NCBI GenBank assembly: GCA_945862025.1 | Contig: CAMAWU010000003.1 | Span: 1 to 64,000 of the forward strand | From: Ferrithrix thermotolerans DSM 19514 | Lineage (GTDB): Bacteria; Actinomycetota; Acidimicrobiia; Acidimicrobiales; Ilumatobacteraceae | Direction: 5' to 3' | Length of the DNA stretch: 64,000 bases | Shown here: positions 1 to 9,442 of the stretch, piece by piece | Position numbering within the stretch: position 1 is the stretch's first letter | Layout of the letters: each line of letters starts with the position of its first letter | The notes under the pieces: generated by a model | Databases searched by the model: none | What the model was told of the DNA's origin: nothing | The model's input: only the letters and a program-made list of their open reading frames with translations | Position numbers and translations under genes: made by a program

Positions 1-431
1 ACTTCAGATGGTGGCACTTTTTTTAATCCAATACTCGTCTTGCCTGATTTTTCGTAGAGCGCAACAAGTTGTTTGGTCAGCGATGCATCACCCATAATTT
101 CGTCGGGCAACATCACCACAAATGGCTCGTTGCCAACGGCGTCTCTCGCGCAACTGACTGCATGACCAAGACCTAGCGGTGAGTCTTGATAAACAACGCT
201 GACGGCAACTTTTTCTGTGCTTGCCGATGACGCGTAGTTTTCGATTGACGGCTTGGCCCGACTGGTGACGATTATTACTCGTTCAATTCCGGCTGCAGTC
301 GCCTCGTCAATTACAAATTGAATCGCTGGAGTGTCATATATAGGTAGCAATTCTTTTGGGGTTGCCCTAGTCGCTGGAAGAAACCTTGTCCCCATGCCTG
401 CCGCAGGAATCACCGCAGTGCGTACAGCCAC
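1..431 (-). CDS. galU: UTP-glucose-1-phosphate uridylyltransferase, partial (C-terminus beyond window start)
   Basis: Minus-strand translation reads VAVRTAVIPAAGMGTRFLPATRATPKELLPIYDTPAIQFVIDEATAAGIERVIIVTSR..., the GalU nucleotidyltransferase N-terminus; GTG start inferred at 431. Confidence 0.87.
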   Translation of the reverse strand, partial: MAVRTAVIPAAGMGTRFLPATRATPKELLPIYDTPAIQFVIDEATAAGIERVIIVTSRAKPSIENYASSASTEKVAVSVVYQDSPLGLGHAVSCARDAVGNEPFVVMLPDEIMGDASLTKQLVALYEKSGKTSIGLKKVPPSE

Positions 432-457
432 ACAGTCATCATAGAATCAAAAGCCCT

Positions 458-871
458 ATGCCAACTTATGTTTACAAATTCATTGACAGTGGCGAAACCA
501 TCGAGGTTCACCAAGCGTTCACCGATGATGCCCTAACTGAGGCTCCACATCCTTCTGACGGCAAGATGCGTCGCATCAAAAAAGTCTTTACACCGGTTGG
601 AATCACATTCAAGGGTGGTGGGTTCTATAAAAATGACAGTGCCTCAGGTTCTAAATCGGGTGCTGGTTCAGGTTCAGGTTCAGGTACTAGCACTGCGACT
701 GATTCTGGAACTGCGACTGATTCAACTAGTTCATCTAGTTCATCTAGTTCAACTAGTGAAAAAACGACTAGTACGAGTGAGACAAAAACTGAAACAAAAA
801 CTGAAACGAAAAGCGATTCAAAGTCACAGACAAAAAGTGAACCGAAAACAACTCCTGCCAAAAGCGAATAG
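458..871 (+). CDS. FmdB-family small protein without cysteines, with Ser/Thr/Lys low-complexity tail
   Basis: MPTYVYKFIDSGETIEVHQAF...GITFKGGGFYKNDS matches the FmdB-family pattern; internal ATG at 458 preferred over the 386 start. Confidence 0.75.
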   Translation: MPTYVYKFIDSGETIEVHQAFTDDALTEAPHPSDGKMRRIKKVFTPVGITFKGGGFYKNDSASGSKSGAGSGSGSGTSTATDSGTATDSTSSSSSSSSTSEKTTSTSETKTETKTETKSDSKSQTKSEPKTTPAKSE

Positions 872-893
872 TTAGCACACATGGCGATTAGCC

Positions 894-1304
894 ATGCAAA
901 TAAAACTTGTTGAACAGTGGTACGCCTTGTGCCGAGATAATGCGCGCCAGCGTCTTGTGATCATTTCACTTTCGGTTTTAAGTGCACTGTTCTACTTAGT
1001 GACAGCACTGTCTTTCTCGACAAGCCCGAATACGACATCGGGCCATGAATCTCGTTACGAGATTCCAGCTGGCTTTCGTGCAGTTGCAATGCAAAGTATT
1101 GGCCCACTCCCAGAAATAATTGTTGGCGATTTTGTCGATGTGATCATTGATGCTGCGGTTGCGCTCGACCGAGTGTTGGTGATTGATGTTTCTATGCAAT
1201 CAGGTCATCAAGCCACCATTGTGCTGGCAGTGCCACTGGCTGATGCGCCAAAAATTGCCAACGCCGCTGCTCTCGGCGTCGTCGCCCTAGTTCTAGTTGG
1301 CTAG
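894..1304 (+). CDS. SAF-domain-like membrane-anchored protein
   Basis: N-terminal TM segment, then 'IPAGFRAVAMQSI...VGDFVDVIID', like SAF/CpaB-type domains. Confidence 0.55.
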   Translation: MQIKLVEQWYALCRDNARQRLVIISLSVLSALFYLVTALSFSTSPNTTSGHESRYEIPAGFRAVAMQSIGPLPEIIVGDFVDVIIDAAVALDRVLVIDVSMQSGHQATIVLAVPLADAPKIANAAALGVVALVLVG

Positions 1305-2147
1305 TTAGCGGAAGCCTGTAGCAACTGCGAGCAAAACCCCAGCGCCAATCAAGCAACGATAAACAACGTACGGCGCAAAAGTTTTTGTCTGCACAAGTCG
1401 AATCATCGACCACATTGCAATCCAGCCAGAGATTCCAGCGACAACAATTCCAACGATCATCGGCACGAGCAAACCATCAGGTATTCCGTCGCTAACAAGT
1501 TTTGCAAGTTTGAAAATAACTGCCCCAGAAATAATTGGCACACTCATCAAAAATGACAACCGTGCTGCGGCCTCGCGAGAATAACCAGAAAGTCGAGCAG
1601 CCGTAATCGTGATCCCACTGCGCGAGGTTCCCGGGTTGAGCGCGAGAACTTGTGCAGCACCAATTACGAGTGCGTCGCGAATTGTCAGCGAGTCAACCGA
1701 TTGCAAATGATTCTTTGAAGTTGCTCGGCGATCAGCCCAAATTAAGAGAACACCAAAGACAATCAAACTCACGCTGATCAGTGCAGGACTGCCAAGTTTT
1801 TCGGTGATCTTGTCTTCGAACGCCGCACCGACGATGCCGGCAGGCACAGCAGACAAAACCAACAGCCATGCTCGTTGACCAGCAGATGTTGGTTGCTGTC
1901 GACGGCTGAAAATTAACTGCGAGCCTTGAGTAATGTAAACGATCAAATCTTTGCGCAGATAAATCAAAACAGCAACAAGTGTGCCGAGGTGCAGGGCTGT
2001 GTCGAAAGCCTTGGCTGTTGCCACTGTGTCGAAATCATTCCAGCCAAACAACCACGGCACAATCACTAAGTGACCGCTAGACGAAATCGGCAGAAATTCT
2101 GTTAGTCCTTGCACAATACCCAACACGATTGCGTGCAGGATTGACAT
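1305..2147 (-). CDS. uppP: Undecaprenyl-diphosphatase
   Basis: MSILHAIVLGIVQGLTEFLPISSSGHLVIV and LNPGTSRSGITI motifs. Confidence 0.95.
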   Translation of the reverse strand: MSILHAIVLGIVQGLTEFLPISSSGHLVIVPWLFGWNDFDTVATAKAFDTALHLGTLVAVLIYLRKDLIVYITQGSQLIFSRRQQPTSAGQRAWLLVLSAVPAGIVGAAFEDKITEKLGSPALISVSLIVFGVLLIWADRRATSKNHLQSVDSLTIRDALVIGAAQVLALNPGTSRSGITITAARLSGYSREAAARLSFLMSVPIISGAVIFKLAKLVSDGIPDGLLVPMIVGIVVAGISGWIAMWSMIRLVQTKTFAPYVVYRCLIGAGVLLAVATGFR

Positions 2148-2150
2148 TAA

Positions 2151-3503
2151 TTAAGCGCCACTCATCATCACATCGCTTATAACTAGTGAAAGTCCAACCG
2201 CTCGCATTGGCAGCCAATCGATGTCATTGCCTAGATCAACAATGTTCAACAACATTTTTTGCAAAGTTGATGCAATCGTAAATTCACGAATCGGTGCACC
2301 AAGTGTGCCGTTGGTGATGACGATGCCAGATGCGCCAGTCGAGAAGTCTCCGGAAATCGTGTTAACGCCGCTGTGCATTCCCGAAACATCTTGAATCAGC
2401 ACACCATCGTCAATGCCACTAATTAACTCGGCCTGAGTTTTGGTTCCGGGTTGCACTTGCATCGCTAAACAACTAACTCCAGGCGAACCAGCGAAACCTC
2501 CACGACTTGCGTTACCCGTGCTTTTGGTATTCATCCGCCGAGCACTGTAACTTGAGTGCACAAATTTTTTAAGCACGCCATTTTCAATCAACACATTTCG
2601 TCGTGCTGCTAAACCTTCACCGTCAATATCTGTTGCGGTATACGCCAGCGGGTTTGTTGGATCATCAACAAGAGTGAACCTTGCATCTGCGACTTGTTGA
2701 TTAAGACGGTCAGCAAACAAGCTTCGGCCCTTCGCCAAACTTTCGCCGTTTAATACGCTGGACAAAATACTTACGAACTGCGAAGTTACATATGGGTCAA
2801 GCACTATTGTCACAAGTTTGCTGGCCGGCTTTGTCGCCCCCAACAAACGCGTTGCGCGATCTGCTGCTTCGCGGGCTGCTTTATTTAGATCAAACTCTTT
2901 CGGTGAATCGCCAACCGAGAACCCGAATCCTGTCAGAGATTCATCACCGTCATCTGCCAAAGTCGACACCGAGACATAACAAGAATTGCCACGACCACTT
3001 TCGCGAATACCAGTTGTAGTGGCAACAGCCGTTTCGCCCCAGCCATCCTCGTAGTTTGCCTCTTCGGCACGCACGCGTACATCAGCAGCCAGCGTTAATT
3101 TTTCTAACTCTTTCGTAATCGAAATCTTTTTATCAGTCGGATAATTTGCAAGTTCTTCATCCCAAAACTTCTGTGGAATTTGCGCAACACCATCTGGCTC
3201 GGCAAGACCAGCCCATTCGTCAACTGTGCCGAACTGAACATTGTCCCGTGCTTCAGCAAGTACTTCTGTAATCGCGTCGGCATCAAGCGTGCCCGCATAG
3301 GCAAAGCCAGTTCGCCCATCTTTAATTACTCGAATACCAATGCCCTCACTTTGCGCAGAAACAAAATGCTCAACTTCGCCTTCATAGACGCGCACCGAAG
3401 TTTCGCCGCCACGAGAAATATATGCTTCAACTTGTTCACCCGATTTTGCTTTGCCAACTATTGAGTCGGCGAGTTTTTGTAATTCTTGAACTCCATCACT
3501 CAT
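2151..3503 (-). CDS. TldD/PmbA family protein, TldE/PmbA-like subunit
   Basis: Family-typical sequence (GIGIRVIKDGRTGFAYAG, SPGVSCLAMQVQPG); adjacent to TldD. Confidence 0.85.
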   Translation of the reverse strand: MSDGVQELQKLADSIVGKAKSGEQVEAYISRGGETSVRVYEGEVEHFVSAQSEGIGIRVIKDGRTGFAYAGTLDADAITEVLAEARDNVQFGTVDEWAGLAEPDGVAQIPQKFWDEELANYPTDKKISITKELEKLTLAADVRVRAEEANYEDGWGETAVATTTGIRESGRGNSCYVSVSTLADDGDESLTGFGFSVGDSPKEFDLNKAAREAADRATRLLGATKPASKLVTIVLDPYVTSQFVSILSSVLNGESLAKGRSLFADRLNQQVADARFTLVDDPTNPLAYTATDIDGEGLAARRNVLIENGVLKKFVHSSYSARRMNTKSTGNASRGGFAGSPGVSCLAMQVQPGTKTQAELISGIDDGVLIQDVSGMHSGVNTISGDFSTGASGIVITNGTLGAPIREFTIASTLQKMLLNIVDLGNDIDWLPMRAVGLSLVISDVMMSGA

Positions 3504-4924
3504 GCTGCCGTGCCACCGATAGTCAGCGAACGCACACGAAGTGTTGGTTGACCATCACCGACTGGCACACCTTGACCGTCTTTGCCGCACATGCCAGGAT
3601 TACCCATCGCGAAATCATTGCCGAGCAAGTCAATATCTTTCAAAACCTCTGGACCATTACCGATCAGGTTGCTTTCACGAAGTGGTTCAGTAATTTCACC
3701 ATTCTCGATTAAGTAAGCCTCAGTCATACCGAACACAAAGTCGCCACTTGCGGTATCAACTTGTCCCCCGCCAAGTTTGGCGATGTACACACCGTGCTTA
3801 GTGTCGCGCACAATGTCATCTGGATCTTCTTTGCCATTGATCACGAATGTGTTCGTCATTCGCACCATCGGCAAGTGCTGATAACTCTGGCGACGCCCAT
3901 TGCCGCTTTGTACACGACCTTCTTTTCGCGCCCGCAAATAATCCCACATGTAATCTGTGAGAATGCCGTCTTGAATCAAAGTGTTGCGTTGCGATGGATG
4001 ACCCTCGTCGTCGATACCAATAGCGCCCCACTCGGCAGTCATCGTGCCGTCATCAATCAGCGTGACTAATGGTGATGCAACGAGTTCACCCATTTTGCCG
4101 CGGTACACGCTTGCACTTTTTCCGACTAGGTCGGCTTCGAGTCCGTGGCCGCATGCTTCATGAAACAACACACCGCCACTGCCGCGCTTAATTACAACTG
4201 GCATCGCCCCAGATGGTGCTGGTCTCGCGCTGAGTTTTGTCACTGCTTGTTTGGCGGCACGAATTGCTAATTCTTCAACATCGTTTTCGTCAAACAATTC
4301 AAAACCAATTGTGTGGCCAAGTGAGTCGTAGCCAGTTTGCATTCCTCCATCGCCAGTTGCGACAACGCTTACTCGTAGAAGCGTGCGCACTTGATCATCG
4401 GCGCTCAACACGCCATTGCTATTGGCAACTAAAATTCTTCGAAGCGAATCGCCGTAGCCGGCAGACACTTGCACGATTGCCGAATTCACTGAGCGTGCTG
4501 CGGCATCGGCTCGTTTTAGCAATTCAACTTTGCGAGATTTTTCAACGCCGTCTGGTGAAATTTTTATATTGTTCACCGGATGTCGCAGAGTTGCACCAAG
4601 TTGAACTTTGTTGACCCCACCACCACCTTGTTTTGCCGCCATTGCGGCAGCCTCACTGGCAGCAAGCAAGCCGCGCTCGGACAAATCCGAAGTGTGCGCA
4701 AAACCAGTCGTCTCGCCAGACACGACTCGAATACCTGCACCGCGATCGCGACCAGAAGTAACTTGCTCAACTTTGCCGTCATCTAACCCAGCCGAAGTGG
4801 ATCTTTTATCCTCTATATATATCTCTGCGAACTCGGCTCCAGTACTGCGCCCCTTAGCCAGCACTCGTTCTAAAACATCTGTTGCAACTAGCGGTTCTGT
4901 GGTTTGGGATTTCGTCATGCCCAC
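3500..4924 (-). CDS. tldD: Metalloprotease TldD
   Basis: HEACGHGLEAD zinc-binding motif (HExxxH). Confidence 0.9.
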   Translation of the reverse strand: MGMTKSQTTEPLVATDVLERVLAKGRSTGAEFAEIYIEDKRSTSAGLDDGKVEQVTSGRDRGAGIRVVSGETTGFAHTSDLSERGLLAASEAAAMAAKQGGGGVNKVQLGATLRHPVNNIKISPDGVEKSRKVELLKRADAAARSVNSAIVQVSAGYGDSLRRILVANSNGVLSADDQVRTLLRVSVVATGDGGMQTGYDSLGHTIGFELFDENDVEELAIRAAKQAVTKLSARPAPSGAMPVVIKRGSGGVLFHEACGHGLEADLVGKSASVYRGKMGELVASPLVTLIDDGTMTAEWGAIGIDDEGHPSQRNTLIQDGILTDYMWDYLRARKEGRVQSGNGRRQSYQHLPMVRMTNTFVINGKEDPDDIVRDTKHGVYIAKLGGGQVDTASGDFVFGMTEAYLIENGEITEPLRESNLIGNGPEVLKDIDLLGNDFAMGNPGMCGKDGQGVPVGDGQPTLRVRSLTIGGTAA

Positions 4925-4968
4925 AGCCTAGAGGTGATGACATATCTGAGTCTTGTCGCTCGTAAAGT

Positions 4969-5886
4969 TTGAATGTGGATAATTTGACGACTGACGAACT
5001 ACAACAGCGCAGTCGTCGCCCTACCCTGCCAGCCGATTTCGAACATCGCATGGTGTGGTGGAAGGAAGCACTAATTATCAGTGCCTTCTATTCGGTTTAT
5101 ACATTGATCCGAAATCAATTTGGGTCATCCCTAGTTAAGGGCGTCTCAATTCCTGAGCACGCATTCACAAATGCAGTTCGAGTGATTCGTTTTGAGCGAT
5201 GGCTCGGATTATTTCACGAAGAAACAATTCAAGAGTGGTTCTTGCCACATGTTTGGTTTATCAAAACAATGAATGTCTATTATGGCACAGCCCATTTTTT
5301 TGTCACACTGGCTGTGTTCGTCGCACTCTACAAACTTCGCCCGTCTGTTTTCGGCCAGTGGCGAAACACGCTTGCTGTGATGACCACGCTGGCAATTATC
5401 GGCTTCTCATTGTTTCCATTGATGCCACCAAGATTGCTTGACGCACCATGCCCAGATGCTGGATTTGGCGCGCAATGCATAGTCAATGAATTGCGCACTC
5501 GTAATGGTGCAGAAAATTTTGGATTCAGCGACACAATCAAAGAATTCGGCGGGCCTTGGGCTTTTGATAGTGGGGCAGCAAGCAAAATCACAAATCAATA
5601 CGCTGCAATGCCTTCGCTGCATATCGGTTGGTCAATGTGGTGTGCATTCGGGTTGTGGCCGATCGCCAGAAAGTTTTGGATGCGCGCCGCACTATTTATT
5701 TATCCGAGTGTGACGATGCTGTGCATCATCGTCACAGGCAATCATTTTTGGATTGACGGAGTTGGTGGGTTGCTCGCTTACTCTGTGGCATATTTCATCG
5801 GGACTGAACTCCATTATCTAAACCGTCGTCGTCTTGTATCCCAAATTTCAAAGGCTTCTCAGACTCAAAAGCAAACTCTGGACTAG
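4969..5886 (+). CDS. PAP2-superfamily membrane phosphatase / inositolphosphotransferase-like
   Basis: Multi-TM protein with 'YAAMPSLHIGWSMWC' and 'TGNHFWIDGVGG' (SLH...H..D motifs); TTG start in the track. Confidence 0.75.
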   Translation: MNVDNLTTDELQQRSRRPTLPADFEHRMVWWKEALIISAFYSVYTLIRNQFGSSLVKGVSIPEHAFTNAVRVIRFERWLGLFHEETIQEWFLPHVWFIKTMNVYYGTAHFFVTLAVFVALYKLRPSVFGQWRNTLAVMTTLAIIGFSLFPLMPPRLLDAPCPDAGFGAQCIVNELRTRNGAENFGFSDTIKEFGGPWAFDSGAASKITNQYAAMPSLHIGWSMWCAFGLWPIARKFWMRAALFIYPSVTMLCIIVTGNHFWIDGVGGLLAYSVAYFIGTELHYLNRRRLVSQISKASQTQKQTLD

Positions 5887-5899
5887 CGTAAAGAGCCCT

Positions 5900-7879
5900 A
5901 TGGCGCTATCAGACATTCGCCAACCAAGCGACCTTGCGAACTTATCGTTCGGACAACTTGCAGAGCTGGCAAGCGAGATTCGTGAATTCATTGTCGAAGC
6001 AGTTGCTAAAAACAGCGGTCATCTTGGTTCTAATTTAGGGGCAGTTGAATTAACTTTGGCTTTGCACCGAGTTTTTGAATCACCACGAGATGCAATTTTG
6101 TGGGACACAGGACATCAGGCCTATGTTCATAAAATTGTTACTGGTCGTCGCGGTGGATTCAGTAATTTGCGACAAGCAGGCGGTATTTCTGGATACCCGA
6201 GCCGCGAAGAAAGTGTGCATGACTTCATCGAAAATAGTCACGCTTCAACAGTGCTTAGTTACGCCTATGGACTTTCGGTTGCGCGAGACGCAGGTCAAAC
6301 TCCCGACAGACAACACATCGTTGCCGTGATCGGCGATGGCTCGTTAACTGGCGGCATGGCATACGAAGCACTCAACAACCTTGGTCACGCAAAGCGTCGC
6401 GTAATAATCGTGCTCAATGACAACGGTCGTTCGTATGCCCCGACTATTTCTAATTTAATTAGTCCTCTTGAGTCATCTGCCGCACCGAGCGCAATAGATC
6501 CGAAGAGTTCTCGACTTCGCCCACAGGACAGACTGACGAGACGGCTTTCGCGCGCACTTACTTTCATCCGTTTGAATCCTGTTTATGTTCGTCGTCAACG
6601 CAAACTCGAAAAGTTTTTGTATCGATTGCCAGTCGTCGGACCACAGGCCGAACGCGGGCTTGAAGCGTTCAAAGCCGGTATCCGTGAATTTTTGCAACCA
6701 ACAGCATTTTTTGAAGCTCTCGGAGTTCGATATATCGGCCCAATTAACGGACACAACCAAGAAGAACTAGAGCAAGCATTCGCAGCGGCAAAACTAAATG
6801 TTGAAGAGGGCCCACTTGTAATTCATGTGATCACACAAAAAGGCCGCGGCTATGCACCGGCAGAAGACGACGACGAAAAAAACTTGCATGATGCACCAAT
6901 TTTTGATCCGATCACGGGCCCACCAAAATCTCTGCCGACTGGATACACCCAAGCGTTCGCAGACACGATCATCAAAATTGCTGAACAAGATTCTCGAGTT
7001 GTCGCGATCACTGCGGCGATGCCAGGGCCAACAGGATTACTCCCGTTTCAATCACACTTTCCCGATCGATTTATTGATGTGGGAATCGCCGAACAACATG
7101 CTGTGACTGCAGCAGCCGGCATGGCGATGGGTGGTTTACGACCAGTCGTTGCTTTGTATTCAACATTTTTGAATCGTGCATGGGATCAAATCGTTTACGA
7201 TGTTGCGCTGCACCGACTGCCCGTCGTGTTTTGCCTAGATCGCGCAGGAATAACTGGTGATGATGGCCCAAGCCATAATGGTATTTTTGATATGGCGTTG
7301 CTTTCTAAAGTACCGGGCATGCGACTACTTGCACCTTCGAGCGCACAAGACTTATCAAAAATGCTTGAAGACGCAATCGCGCTTGCAGAAACGGGTCCAG
7401 TTGCGATTCGATATCCAAAAGGAATTGCCCGCGTTGTCGGCGAACACGAAGTTGGCTCTGGGTTGAGTGCTCGAAAATTGCGTTCATCGGCAGTGCCGAA
7501 TGTTTGTGTGCTGGCAGTCGGCAAGATGGTCAGCGCCGCTGAAAAAGCGGCTGAGTTGCTTTCTGAGCGTGGAATTGAAATCACTTTGTGGGATGTTCGA
7601 AGTTGTGTGCCAGCAGATGAAATGATGATCTCGGATGCATCAAAACACTGCGTCGTTGTGACTATTGAAGACGGAATCCGCGATGGCGGAATCGGAATGA
7701 TGCTGGCCGATGCGGTAACAAATATTCAGGGCTCGGTGAATCCACGAATTGAAGTTTTGGGATTGCCAACAAAATTTCTGATGCAGGCCAAGCCAGCTGT
7801 GATTTTGAAGCAACTCGGACTAGATGCTGATTCACTTGTCGAAACAATCGCCAAACTGGCAACAGTAAAACCAAAATAG
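5900..7879 (+). CDS. dxs: 1-deoxy-D-xylulose-5-phosphate synthase
   Basis: GHLGSNLGAVELTLALH, GDGSLTGGMAYEALNN, YSTFLNRAWDQIVYDVALHRLPVVFCLDRAG; internal ATG at 5900. Confidence 0.96.
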   Translation: MALSDIRQPSDLANLSFGQLAELASEIREFIVEAVAKNSGHLGSNLGAVELTLALHRVFESPRDAILWDTGHQAYVHKIVTGRRGGFSNLRQAGGISGYPSREESVHDFIENSHASTVLSYAYGLSVARDAGQTPDRQHIVAVIGDGSLTGGMAYEALNNLGHAKRRVIIVLNDNGRSYAPTISNLISPLESSAAPSAIDPKSSRLRPQDRLTRRLSRALTFIRLNPVYVRRQRKLEKFLYRLPVVGPQAERGLEAFKAGIREFLQPTAFFEALGVRYIGPINGHNQEELEQAFAAAKLNVEEGPLVIHVITQKGRGYAPAEDDDEKNLHDAPIFDPITGPPKSLPTGYTQAFADTIIKIAEQDSRVVAITAAMPGPTGLLPFQSHFPDRFIDVGIAEQHAVTAAAGMAMGGLRPVVALYSTFLNRAWDQIVYDVALHRLPVVFCLDRAGITGDDGPSHNGIFDMALLSKVPGMRLLAPSSAQDLSKMLEDAIALAETGPVAIRYPKGIARVVGEHEVGSGLSARKLRSSAVPNVCVLAVGKMVSAAEKAAELLSERGIEITLWDVRSCVPADEMMISDASKHCVVVTIEDGIRDGGIGMMLADAVTNIQGSVNPRIEVLGLPTKFLMQAKPAVILKQLGLDADSLVETIAKLATVKPK

Positions 7880-7894
7880 TTTGGTGCGACGCTA

Positions 7895-8677
7895 GTGAAT
7901 ATCGCATCGCTAGAAAACGAACTTCAACTTGCCTTGAAAGTTGCCGATGCGGCAGCAGCAGTCAGCCTTGCCGGGTTCAACGCTCGCTCATTTACTGTTG
8001 AGCGCAAAGCCGACAAAAGTGAAGTGACCGAAATTGATCGCGCAACTGAAACTGCGATTACAAAAATTTTGCGAGCCGAGAGACCAGAGCACAGCGTCTA
8101 CGGCGAAGAGCACGGCATCGTTGGGCCGAGTGACGCAAAATATCAATGGGTGATCGACCCGATTGACGGCACAAGCAATTTTGTGCGCGGGGTTGGGGTG
8201 TGGGCATCTTTGATTGCTCTTGTCAAAAATAATGTTCCGATACTTGGTGTCGTCTGCGCACCCGTATTGCAGATGCGATGGTGGGCTGTTACTGGTGGTG
8301 GCGCATTCTTTAATGGACAGCCAATTCGCGTTAGCAAAGTTGACACGATGCGTGAAGCAAGTTTGAGCATCACTTCGGGTAAAGGCTGGGACAAACTTGG
8401 AGCGAATTCGTCGCTTGCGAAATTGCAAAGCGATGTTTCTCGAGTCCGCGGCTACGGCGATTTCTGGCAACACATGTTGGTCGCGCAAGGTTCAGTTGAT
8501 ATTGCGATTGACAATATTGGCTTAGCGCCATACGACATTGCTGCCCTCGTACCTATTGTTCAGGAAGCCGGCGGAAAATGCAGCGACCGCTTTGGCGCAC
8601 AAGACTGGCGCGCCAACTCGTTGATTACAACTAACGGTCTGTTGCACGACGCAACTCTCGCGTATTTACCAAAATAG
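7895..8677 (+). CDS. hisN: Inositol monophosphatase family protein, probable histidinol-phosphatase
   Basis: GEEHG and WVIDPIDGTSNFVRG motifs; GTG start. Confidence 0.8.
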   Translation: MNIASLENELQLALKVADAAAAVSLAGFNARSFTVERKADKSEVTEIDRATETAITKILRAERPEHSVYGEEHGIVGPSDAKYQWVIDPIDGTSNFVRGVGVWASLIALVKNNVPILGVVCAPVLQMRWWAVTGGGAFFNGQPIRVSKVDTMREASLSITSGKGWDKLGANSSLAKLQSDVSRVRGYGDFWQHMLVAQGSVDIAIDNIGLAPYDIAALVPIVQEAGGKCSDRFGAQDWRANSLITTNGLLHDATLAYLPK

Positions 8678-8707
8678 TTTTATCGCAACTCGCAACTCGC
8701 AGAATTT

Positions 8708-9394
8708 CTAGCGAACGATAAACCAAATAATTGCAGCAATACCTGCAACAACGCCGATTACTGGTGGTAATAATCGTTTGAGAATCGGCATCGCTAGTGA
8801 CATGCCCGCCGAACCCAACAGATCTAATGGTGCATTTTCGACTGGTGTGATTATGCGCCGAGTCTTTGTCTCGTCGCTTGCAGGCGTAACACTCTGCTCG
8901 TTTGTAGCGCTTGAGATTTTCGCAGGCGCTGAAATTTGATTCGCATCTTGCGCCAAAACCGTTGTCTCAAGATTGACAACAAACTGTTTGAGCAACTTGT
9001 CGCTCACATCGGCTAGCGCACCGCGACCAAATTGTGCGATCTTGCCTGTGATTGTTAAATCTGTACTGACGGTGCAGCGTGTTATGCCTGAGTCAACAAC
9101 TTCAAGTTGCGCGGTGATAATTGCTGAAGCATTGCCTTTGCCAGTTGAATCACGACCTTCGCCTTTCAAAACGGCGCGATGTGCCGCATCATTGCGTTCT
9201 TGAAAGATTGCTTGGCCACCAAACTTCGCAACGATCGGACCAACCTTCACGGTTACATGGCCTTTATATATATCGCCTTCGATGCTGGTCAAAGTTGCAC
9301 CTGGCAAGCATGGTGCGATTCGCGCCAAATCTGTCAAGATCACCCATGCAACGTCAATCGGCGCCTTTACTTCAAACGAATTGTTGATTTCCAT
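8708..9394 (-). CDS. SRPBCC / CoxG-like protein with C-terminal TM helix
   Basis: MEINNSFEVKAPIDVAWVILTDLARIAPCLPGATL is typical of CoxG-type SRPBCC proteins. Confidence 0.82.
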   Translation of the reverse strand: MEINNSFEVKAPIDVAWVILTDLARIAPCLPGATLTSIEGDIYKGHVTVKVGPIVAKFGGQAIFQERNDAAHRAVLKGEGRDSTGKGNASAIITAQLEVVDSGITRCTVSTDLTITGKIAQFGRGALADVSDKLLKQFVVNLETTVLAQDANQISAPAKISSATNEQSVTPASDETKTRRIITPVENAPLDLLGSAGMSLAMPILKRLLPPVIGVVAGIAAIIWFIVR

Positions 9395-9442
9395 TGCACT
9401 AATCCTCCGCAGTGATCATACTTACGCACCTAGGCTTGGCAC

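Noticed and set aside
597-882. ORFs 597..875 (+) and 625..882 (-) over the FmdB tail
   Set aside because: Low-complexity shadow frames of the Ser/Thr/Lys repeat region.
7988-8488. 166-aa minus-strand ORF opposite the hisN-like gene
   Set aside because: Antisense to a clearly conserved CDS; no recognisable domain.
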